64,000 nt of DNA from Diplosphaera chodatii (Eukaryota; Chlorophyta; Trebouxiophyceae; Prasiolales; Stichococcaceae). Below, piece after piece: positions 48,330 to 57,391 of this stretch. The notes under the pieces were generated by a model, which saw nothing but the letters and a program-made list of their open reading frames with translations, ran no database searches and was not told the origin of the DNA. The first letter of the stretch is position 1, and every line of letters begins with the position of its first letter. A program made the position numbers and the translations under genes. The stretch covers positions 1 to 64,000 of the forward strand of contig JAALGY010000042.1 of NCBI GenBank assembly GCA_032358165.1, given 5' to 3'.

Positions 48330-49703
48330 TCACCGCAGCTCGACCTTCAGGTCGTCCGCCAGCGACGTCCGCACCTCATTCTGCAGGCTGTTGATCTCGT
48401 CATCCGTCAGCGACCGCTCGTTGGAGCGGTACGCGATGCGGAAGCAGTTGCTGGTGCGCCCCGTCTTGGGGTTGGTGAAGTCGTCGATCAGCTTCACCTC
48501 CTCCACCAGGTCCCCTGCGATGCCGCGCACGACCTCGCACAGGTTGTTCTCCGTGAAACCGTCGCTGGTCCAGAAGCTGACGTCCTTGTAGCAGGGCGGG
48601 AACTTGGAGTAGGGCTTGAAGCGCGCGCTCAAGTCTCCCGCCCGAAACTGCTTCAGGAAGCGCTGGTCCTCAGACCAGAACAGCCTGATGTCTGGGATGT
48701 CAAACAGCACCATGGCCAGCCGCTCAAGACCCAAGCCAAATGCCCAGCCCTTGTTGCCAGCCTGGCCGTTGTCGTCGAGGATGGACTGCTGCATCACGCC
48801 GCAGCCCAGCACCTCCAGCCACTCGCCCCGGAAGAAGATCTCCATCTCGAAGCTGGGGTCGGTGAAGGGGAAGTACGCATCCACCCACCGCACTTCCGTC
48901 TCCTGGCCAAATAGGTGGCGCGCCAGCCCCTCCAGGGTGGCTTTCAGCTCCGCCTCCACAAACTCCTCCGCGCTCTTGCCCGCGGCCTCCCAGGTCGCGG
49001 GCTCATGGATGCGCACGGCCTCCATCTGGTGGAACACCGGGTAGTGCGTCGCGTCCACGGTGTCGCGGCGGTACACGTCGCCGGTGACCAGGAACGCCGC
49101 CTCCCCCTTCCGCAGCAGCTCCGCCTGGTGCGCCGAGGTGTGGCACCGCAGCACCGTCTGCTCGTCCACGTAGAAGGTGTCGTTGCTGCTGCGGCTGATG
49201 TGGTCCGACGGCACCAGCACATCGTCGAAGTTCGCCTGCGTGCTGACGATGGGGTACAGGTCGTCAAAGGTGCGGTAGGTGCCGGGCGCCGCCGCGTCCA
49301 TGTACTGGTAGATGGCGTCCTTGATGATCGCCAGCGGGTGGTCCGGCCGCAGGTGCAGGTTGGCGCCCAGCTTCCGGAAGATGTGGTCCGACACGTTGTT
49401 GCCCGGCCGTCCCGTGATCACATCTTCCCTGCGCACTGCCGCCGGAGCCTCCTCCGTGGCCGCTGCTGCAGCTGCGACGTGCCGCAAGCGCTGCGGCCGG
49501 CAGCTGCTGCTGCTGCCTTGGCTGCCAATGGCACCGCTGCCGCATGGCGGGCTGCTGGGCGCCGCTGCCGACGTCACTGGGCTGCATATCCTGAACGACC
49601 GCCGCAGGCAGTCTGCGATGCCCCTCGGCAGTGCTGCATGAGCAGGAGCGTCAAAGGTCAGTCTGCCAAGGCAATGGCCTTCCTTACATTGCCCGCACGA
49701 CAT
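48330..49703 (-). CDS. Phenylalanyl-tRNA synthetase, organellar single-chain type, intronless
   Basis: One uninterrupted frame of 457 residues from the ATG at 49703. An upstream in-frame ATG at 49775 would give 481. The first ~90 residues look like an organelle targeting sequence (IADCLRRSFRICSPVTSAAA). The enzyme charges organellar tRNA-Phe. The catalytic domain shows NNVSDHIFRKLGANLHLRPD, SSNDTFYVDEQTVLRCHTSA, class II motif 2 (VTGDVYRRDTVDATHYPVFH) and motif 3 (FGLGLERLAMVLFDIPDIRL). The anticodon-binding FDX-ACB domain follows (YSKFPPCYKDVSFW, ending RTSLADDLKVELR). Single-chain alpha-type enzymes with this order act in mitochondria and plastids of plants and algae, often dual-targeted. 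It is the only large gene here with no introns. Confidence 0.93.
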   Translation of the reverse strand: MSCGQCKEGHCLGRLTFDAPAHAALPRGIADCLRRSFRICSPVTSAAAPSSPPCGSGAIGSQGSSSSCRPQRLRHVAAAAAATEEAPAAVRREDVITGRPGNNVSDHIFRKLGANLHLRPDHPLAIIKDAIYQYMDAAAPGTYRTFDDLYPIVSTQANFDDVLVPSDHISRSSNDTFYVDEQTVLRCHTSAHQAELLRKGEAAFLVTGDVYRRDTVDATHYPVFHQMEAVRIHEPATWEAAGKSAEEFVEAELKATLEGLARHLFGQETEVRWVDAYFPFTDPSFEMEIFFRGEWLEVLGCGVMQQSILDDNGQAGNKGWAFGLGLERLAMVLFDIPDIRLFWSEDQRFLKQFRAGDLSARFKPYSKFPPCYKDVSFWTSDGFTENNLCEVVRGIAGDLVEEVKLIDDFTNPKTGRTSNCFRIAYRSNERSLTDDEINSLQNEVRTSLADDLKVELR

Positions 49704-50335
49704 CAGGGGCCGAACCACCTCCGAGCGCACCCTGCCAGCCTGCGCATCCTGGCTGGTAGCGTGTTGATTGAGCATGCAGGCTGTGTATTTGAATTTCACC
49801 GCGGATCAGCGGCAAGCAACTCACCAGCAGTGCATGGCCTGGCATGCCTCAGCAAGGGCTGACCCGTTTGCATCAGTCCCCGCGACGCCAGCGACATGGC
49901 GGGTAGCGCACAGCTGGTTGCAAGCAGACGCTCAGCCTGGTAAAAGCATGAGGGTTGTGATCGGGAGGTGTGGGTGCGTGTCGAGCCTCATGTGCCTGGC
50001 GACATCCCTTGCTTCCAGCTGCTTCCCGGTACTGTGTGCCTGCTCTGTGCCACAGACTGAGGTTGATGCACTTAGTAGCCTCCTACGTTTGCCAGCCAAG
50101 ATCAAAGTTTGGTGTGACCTGTGCACCATACGCGCCTATACTCTGGGCTCGCATGGCCAGCTCATGCCACTCCTGACGATCCCAACACTTTGCAGACCAG
50201 TGGTGCGTCCGACAACAATTTGCAATCATCCAGTCCAACACCACAACAGCGCTGTATGGTACGGTAACATCAAAACACAGCGACTGCTTCTTCGCCACCA
50301 CTGCGGTACATGACCCCGATGGCACATGGCGACAG
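49704..50335. other. Intergenic stretch between two - strand genes
   Basis: Holds the end of the TFxPxxN-repeat transcript and the promoter of the PheRS gene. No convincing exon apart from the possible N-terminal extension of PheRS up to 49775. Confidence 0.4.
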
Positions 50336-53300
50336 TCACGTCGCCAAGCTGGCCCGCGGCGCTTGAGCCCGACCCAGCTCCGCTGCCGGCAGTCCCGTGA
50401 GTGCAGCCGTCTCCTCCATCGCCGCCCGCACCTGCCCAGACGCAAAGTTCAGGGTTCAGGCTGGCAGCTAAGGTTGCATGCCGTAGTGCCGCTGGCGCCG
50501 GGTGCTCCCAGCACATGTGCAGATGCTGGATTCGGCAGCCAAGCAGCTCCTCGTATAAGTAGTTGGTTGACGGCACTTTGGTACATGCCCCGCATCACAT
50601 GGTGAGCGACCGGGCAGCGGTCCCCCCATGCGCAAAAGTCAGACACACCTGCGCCTCCAGGCTGGTGTACTTCTCGTGGTCCAGGCTGCGGTGCAGGGGG
50701 GCCGCGCTGGCCTGCGCGGCCGCCGCCGAGCGCTGCCCTGTGGCGGGGCGCCGCGGCCCCTCGCTACAGGGGGGCGGGGCGGCCGGCGTGGCTTCGCTGC
50801 CGTCAACCGGAGTGGCCGTGCTGCCGCCGTCGCACACGCCCTGCTGCGGCGGCGCGGGCGTTGGCGGCGCCGGCCCCTTTGTCGTTCCCGCCGACGTGCT
50901 GCGGCGCCGGGGCGGCGCGAGCGCAGGCTTGAAGGTGCATTCCTGCAGGCAGCCGGGGGTGAAATCTGAGCACCGAGCAGGAATGCCGGCTTGGGTACCA
51001 CCCTCCCACAGCAGCTCAAACGCTGCCCATGACGTGCGCACGGCCGACGCCACAGCCATCCTGCCTGTGCTGCAAGTCAGCCATGCCTGCATCTCGGCGG
51101 CGGCTGCGGCCTGGCGGCGCTCGTCGCGCCGGCTCTCGGCCGCCGCAGCCGTGCCGTGCAGCACGTCGAAGGCCTTCTGGCCGGAGGGCCGCCGCCGCTG
51201 CGCCAGCGCCTGCAGAGCATGGGGCTTGGGGATTGCACAGGCATCGGCGCAAGCTTGGGTGCCCTCAAGCCCTTGCGCGTGCTGCGGTGCAGTGTGTCAA
51301 CAAACTGCCTGCAGCTGCGGGGAGTCACATGCTGCATGCTGCATTTGGTGCCGGGCATGCTGGGGGCCATGGCCGCACCAGTGACCGCGGGTTGGTGGCG
51401 GGCTTGAAGGTGGGCTCCTCCCACTTCTTGCGCGTGTGCTGGCTGGGCAGCAGGTACGCGCGTGGGTGGTGCGACCTCGCCAGCACCTGAAGGCAGACAC
51501 GACCTAGTGACCATCGAATGACCCCGATATGAGGCGTCTCCCACCGTCAGGCACCGCTTCCGTACCATAGGTCAACAGCAGGAGCTGCGCCGGCGCTGTG
51601 GCCAGGCGCCAGGGGGAGCGCTCTGCATCGGGAGATTGCCTGGCTGCAGGCGGAGCAGACGGAGAGGGGGATACCTCCTCCATAAGGCCGGCGAAGCCGG
51701 GCAGGCTGACGGTGAGCAGGGTGTCCGCCGCCGCCTCATCGCCCCCCGCCGGCGGCGCATTCTCCTGGGACGGCGCAGCGCTGCAGGGCAGCACCAGTGC
51801 AGCGCCAGTCAGATGCTATGCATACGTGCAGGCGCAGCTGAGGGTGCAGCGTTGCACCCTCGGCCTGGCACCGACGACAGGCGCGCAGTGACCGATTGCG
51901 CCTGGTTGCTCCGGCATCACGCTTGTGCACCGGTATCAGGAATGACGCCCGCCGCGACTCCAGTGATCAGGCCTGGATCTGCTTCACCTGACCGCGACGC
52001 GCTTGGACAGCAGGCGGGCGGCGGCCTCGACGTCGGCGCGCACCTCGCCGTCCAGCGTGTCTACGAGCGCCTTGTCCTTGCCCAACACCTGCGATGCCAG
52101 CGCACGATGTCTGCAACAGAATCCTGGTGCCAACGACGAAGCACGGACCTGAGCTCACAACCTGGTTTGCTGGCAGGGTGGGGCCACTGTCAAACAGCAT
52201 GCTCTGCTGAACTACACAGGCAGCATGCGGCGGCGTCAGGCCCTGCCCCGCGCCCCAGCGGCACCCGGCAGCGGGTTGCGCAGCAGCACAGCAGGCACAG
52301 CAGCAATGCTGGCACAGGGCGCCAGTGCAGCTACATTGAGCGGCAGGCGTAAGGGCAGCTCCGTTGAGCGAGGTGATATACACCAACAGGACGCACCAGG
52401 GTGACGAGGTCGAGGTCGCCGGTGCCGGCTACGTCCATGTAATCGAATATCTGGCGGAAGCGCTTGGCCTTCAGCTTGCCGACCAGCGCCTGCACGCAGG
52501 CGTGATGCTCAGCAGGAGCTGGAGGTGCGTGTTTGCAGGTTGCGCAGCCCCTGATTTCATGTGCGCAGACAAACCTCCGCACATGCACGCCAGCAGCAGC
52601 AGGCCATGAGCTGACGGCACCCGCCAGCCCTCAGCATCACACTGCAACCGCGCAGGCCGCTGCAGCACCTGATGAACAGGTGCAGGGCGCACAGCGAGCC
52701 TGGCAGCAGGCAGAGTGAGGCACCTGGGAGGCGGAGGTGGTGTGGGTGGCGGTCGCGTCCCGCTGCTGCTGCTGGCTGGACAGCGCCTGCAGCACCTCCT
52801 TCTTGTCGGCGTGCTCCTGGCTGCAGCCAGGCCGCATGACGATGTGGTCACTCTGGCTGTCGACCATGCGCCGAAGTCTTGTCTGTACATGGCAAGGCTG
52901 GTGCACGGCACAAGGTGCTGGGTGAGACAACGGGGCACATCGCCGGGGCGCCGCACGCGTGCACTCCGCCTTGCAGCGAGAGGCCGACTGAGACAGTGCG
53001 CGCCACGGAACTTATCAGATCGATCTGAGATTCATCACAGCCACCCACCTGATGCCGTACAGATACTCGCCGACGGGGGCGCCGGCGCTGTTGCGGGGCT
53101 GCATGGGCGCCCGCCCCGTAGCAGGGGTGAACAGCGGCCTCCCTGTGGCGGCGTCCACAGGCGCCGCCGACCGCCGCGCCTCCAGCTTGTCCGCCGTCTT
53201 GCGCGCCACCGCGTACAGCCTGCGGCATCAGTTCATGCGGCAAGTTTTGATGATGCTCTTGAATGCAGGCTGTCAGCACATCAGCGAGGTGAACAAGGTC

Positions 53301-56300
53301 TCAAGTCCTGACCGCCGAGCAGCCCTACGGGCCAACCAACACATCGTGCAAGACCCCGCAGCTCAGCAGCCGCTGCATCATGCAGCGCTGGCGTCCACGA
53401 CTCACCGCTCCTGGACGGGCTCGTCGTCCTCACTGCGGGGTGGGGCGCCCTTAGAAGTGCGGCGCGGCGGGTTGACGGCCGGGTGGAAGGTCACCTCCTC
53501 CGGGTACCAGCACTCGTACTCGGTCGCCCGCGCCGCGCGCCGCCCGGCATCCTGGTACAGCTGGTCGTGCGCGCTGATGCGGTGCTCCTGTGCATTGACA
53601 GCTCCGGGTGTCATGTGGAATGCGCTGAGGTACGCCTCAGCCATGGTGCCCGACCACAACAAACTCGCCACCGGGAGCAAGCGAACCATCAGGCTTGGGC
53701 AGCAAGCAGCGACGGCCGATGCTGAGGAACCGTGACGCCGCGCGTGTGGCTCTGAGGATGCTGCCAGCATGCTGTCATGCTGCACTACCACGCACCCGCA
53801 GCACGGTGGAGCGGTCGGCCATGAGGCGGTCGGAGCGGCGGTTGATGGCGGGGCGGAAGGTGCAGTCCGCCACCGCCGCCTCCTCCTTCTCCCGCGCCAG
53901 CTCCGCCAGCCGCTCCTGTTGATGTGAAAGGAAAGCTATTACAGCGTCGAAAGGCAGCTGCTGGAGAAGTCTGCCCATCCTCCTTCTCCCGCGCCAGCTC
54001 CGCCAGCCGCTCCTGTCGGTTTGGAGTGATAAGGCGTCAGCCAGCGGCGCGACTGCGGGGCAACTGATGGCAGAGCAGCAGGTGCAGTCCGCCACCGGCT
54101 GCTTCCTGCTGCTCCCACACCACCTTTGCAAAGCGCTCTAGCGCAGGATGCAGCACACTCGCATTCCCCAATCCTTGGACTGAAATGGAGTATGTCCACC
54201 AACTTATATGCTGTTATGCTGGCTCATCTGCCATTTGCCCTCGAAGCACGACCCACTCCACTGCAGCACTCGCTTGACGTGTGCTGCAAACCGAGCGTGG
54301 CAGGATGACGGCGGGCCTGAGGCGGCTGTGGCACGACTCTGGTCTCGACTGATCAGAGAAATTCTGTGCTGCTTTTATTTATTATTCTATTATTATTTAT
54401 CAATTATTACCTATTATATTTATATGCAGCTATGTGCGTTCACATGTTGGCACCTGCGTCTTGTCTGTGCGCGGCCGGGCGAGGCGGTCGCGGTCGCCGC
54501 TGGGGCGCAGGCTGCGCGCCATCGCGCTGATGCGCGGCTTCAGGGTCAGGCCCTCCAGCTCGGCCGCCGCCCGCGCCGCCGCCGCGTCCTCCGTCTGCAG
54601 GGACACAGCTGGGGCGCCTCAGCTCCCGCCCCAGCTCGGCACCGATGGAAGTGTGTGGTAGGGCTTCCTTCCCTGGCTGGCGCCCAGCGGCTGCGGCGCC
54701 GCTCGGCAGGCACTCTGCGCGGCTGTTACATGAGACGACACGCCCATCTAGTCAGGGGCAATGTCCGGCTGCTCCTGCCCCCTGGAGTTGCCAGCCCTCA
54801 AAGGTCACCGCCTGCTGCTCCTGCATCGCTCCAGCAATGCCCTTCACATGCGTGCGCTCCCAGCCGCTGCCAGCGGATGTTTTATGGGATTCCAACCGTG
54901 ACAAAACCCTACCGCCTGCTCCCTGCGGCGCTGCTCCAACACCCCCTCCACATACATGCGCTCCCCGTGGTTGGCGGCAGATCTTTAAGGAGGTCCGGGA
55001 GTACTACAGAACCCTACCGCCTGCTCCTTGCGGCGCTGCTCCAGCACCCCCTCCACGTACATGCGCTCCCCGTGGTTGGCGTACCCGCCCCCGGCCGTGC
55101 GCCCCGCCGCCAGCTGGCGGCTCTTCGCGGATATCGCCAGCGCGTAGCTGCTGCGCATCGTCCTGGCCGCCTCGTCCCTGTGGATCCGAAGACGGCATCA
55201 GGGACGAGACGAGGATACATAGCCAGACTGCAGCAGTGCAAGCAGCAGCTGAGGTAGCTAGGCCCAGTGTGCTCACCGCGCACAGCAGCTGCGGTGGAAG
55301 CTCAACATCACCTGCGCGCCGGCTCCAAAGCCTGAACAGATCATCGGAAATGCAGGGTTGCTGTGCAGTCTGCTCACCGCAGGCGGCGCTCCGCCTGCAG
55401 CTTCTGCTCCCGCAGGCGCCCCAGGCCGTACAGCCGCTCGGTCGCGTGCCGCGTCTGCTGCGCCCGGCCGCGAGCAAAGCCCACGCCGCCGCCCCACAGC
55501 CGCTCCGAATCTGCAGGCATGCTTGCCGATGAGCGCATGCCGTGCATGATACGCAGCACCTGTTTGCATGTTGCTCTGCTATGCACCTCTGAATACAAGT
55601 ACTGGCTCATCCAACGCAGTGGCATACCCTCGACTGGTCCAGGGAGTTCCGCACGCTGCCCAGCGTCCTGCCCCGCAGCAGCTGCTGGCGCCCGGCGGCC
55701 CCCGCCGCCGATGCCGGCTGCCCGCTTGACGGGCGAGGAGGGCGCGGTGTACGCTAAACCCTCGGCGGGCCGCGCGGCGGCGGCCGGCAGCGGCTCCGCC
55801 ACGAAGCTGCCCTCGTCGCTGAACAGGCTGTCCCGCAGGCCCGGCTGCTGCAGGGCGGGCTGAGGAACATCCGCCGACTGGTGCGGGGCAAGGATGGCAT
55901 CGTCGCCGCTGCTGTCGCTGCCGCCGGCGTCGGAGCGCGCTGGTGTATCGGCCGGCGTCGGGAGCAGCGCGCGCGCCAGGTTGTCCGCTATGTGTGCCGC
56001 CAGCGGGCCGCACACCTCGTCTGGCAGGCCATGCTTCGCGCAGAACGCTATGGCGGCATCCTGCGGTGTAGGAAGGGCTTGCACCGTCAGTGGCACGATG
56101 CAACCGGTGGCCGTTTGCCTGGCTCATGTGCAGGGTCCAGCGTCTGCTATTGGTGGAGACACTGCCGCCAAATTGCGTACCTCGGGGCTGTCGCCCTCAT
56201 GCAGCTCGATCTGATCGGACTGGTCCTCGCCAATGTCCACCGTCGTGACCAGCACCGGCAGTTGCCGCGGCTCATCTGCAGACGTCGCGGAATCGCTTAC

Positions 56301-56466
56301 GATGGCATGGTCCCAGGGATTTAGCAGCACCTGACGATGAGATGCGCGCCGCACGGTCAGCACTGCCCAGTCAAACGGGCTTAAGGTGGACACTGTGACA
56401 TGCGGGTGTTGCAGTACGTAGCGCACCTGCCAGATCGTACGTGGTGTCTGCCTCCTCATGGTTCAT
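50336..56466 (-). CDS. TFxPxxN-repeat protein with one EF-hand-like segment; candidate axonemal/centriolar protein
   Basis: Seventeen exons with continuous phase: 56427-56466, 56181-56362, 55628-56060, 55378-55510, 55018-55177, 54454-54594, 53796-53915, 53406-53587, 53049-53219, 52724-52877, 52397-52489, 51988-52088, 51675-51780, 51379-51486, 51087-51209, 50649-50942, 50336-50431 (878 residues). Start is the ATG at 56466. An N-terminal domain (LPVLVTTVDIGEDQSDQIEL, HEGDSPEDAAIAFCAKHGL, PLAAHIADNLARAL) precedes basic helical segments with recurring short motifs: LTLKPRIS, CTFRPAIN, VTFHPAVN, LFTPATGR, PTFKPATN and CTFKPALA. A single EF-hand-like stretch lies at FDYMDVAGTGDLDLVTL, followed by ALVDTLDGEVRADVEAAARL. 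This combination is known to me from protist flagellar or basal-body-type proteins, but I cannot name the family; the role is inference. The intron after 51087 starts with GC as read, although it is also open in frame. Confidence 0.75.
53971..54121 (-). pseudogene. Decayed duplicate of the CTFRPAIN exon
   Basis: Within the intron upstream of exon 53796-53915, positions 53976-54016 repeat the start of that exon (AG then GAGCGGCTGGCGGAGCTGGC) at an offset of 97 bases. Positions 54070-54097 repeat its middle (encoding VADCTF) at an offset of 222 bases. The copies diverge and no complete exon remains, so they look like a broken tandem exon duplication. Confidence 0.7.
54904..54976 (-). pseudogene. 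Partial duplicate of the exon ending RRKEQA
   Basis: About 73 bases match 55009-55081 with about four differences, at an offset of 105 bases (35 codons). The copy would still encode GERMYVEGVLEQRRREQA and keeps the GTAGGG donor, but the start of the exon has been replaced by unrelated sequence. It may be a relic or an alternatively used exon. Confidence 0.75.
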
Positions 56467-57391
56467 GGCAGCAACACTGCCAGTCCTGCAAGGCATCGAA
56501 CCATGTGAGCAGCTGCTGAGGCGCTCTTGCAGCCAGCTGAGCCTGCTGGCCATTACATACCTACATGGAGCAGCTCGTGTGTACATTGGCTCCGCGCCTC
56601 CATCGCAAGAGTTAACGTTTCCTAGATGCTGCTCACCTTTGGAGCTGCGAGGTGTTGACCGTTATAGAGCAGGGTTTGCTGCCCCTGCCGCAGCTGTAAG
56701 AGTCCCGCAAACTGCCAGTTGCGGTAGGAGCTCCCGACGACCGCTTTCACTCCAGCGCAAGCGCCAACATGAAGGATCTGCGCTCCTCTCCCCAAGGGAG
56801 TCCCCTAGCTGGTGGGTGGCATTTTGAAGGCGGTTGGCGGGAAACCCTCAGCCGAAGACTTTGTGGAGATTCAGTCTTGAAGTACAGCATGTGTACGGGC
56901 CTTCGCTGCCTCGACAGTCACCATCATGTGCCAAGACTGGTTTCCAGGACTTCCACCGAGGACGTGCTTTGATAAAGCTGCGTGGTTCAAAAAGAAGACG
57001 TTTTGAGGCATTGGCACAGAGTTTGGCTGCGCAATGTCGAGTGCAAGTGCGCCAACTACATGCTGACGTCCTCATCTTGCCCAAGTTAAGTGGCTGAAGG
57101 TACATGGGAACGCTGCCAAGGCTGCTGCAGATGGCGCCTTCGCTGCTCCGAGGCGGCTTCACGGTTTCGAACAGCGCGCCGATGCTGCCTGCCAGCTTTG
57201 CAGCCTGCGGCAGTTCAGCGCCGTTCGCATGGACGGCAGAATAGCTTGCAATGACGCTAGCCGCAGGATTCACAGCATCAAAACCGCAGACAGAGAGGCG
57301 CTGGCGACGCCTGCTGGTCAGCACAGCGTGATGCCGCAGCAGCATTCCAGGCAGTGGCGCCGCATGCTGGCCTCGGCAGCAGCAGCCGCTG
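56467..57391. promoter_or_regulatory. Divergent intergenic region, TFxPxxN protein / 5'-3' exonuclease
   Basis: About 0.9 kb between two divergent starts, with an AT-richer part at about 56,830-57,080. An ATG at 57105 opens a 46-codon frame (MGTLPRLLQMAPSLLRGGF) that resembles a targeting sequence. It could be an alternative first exon of the exonuclease gene but has no clear splice partner. Confidence 0.35.

Noticed and set aside
48915..49862. 315-codon + strand frame opposite PheRS
   Set aside because: Antisense shadow of a strongly conserved synthetase gene.
56848..57345. 165-codon - strand frame in the divergent promoter region
   Set aside because: No family resemblance, no splice partners, and it overlaps the likely promoter region of two genes. 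Kept as unlikely rather than impossible.
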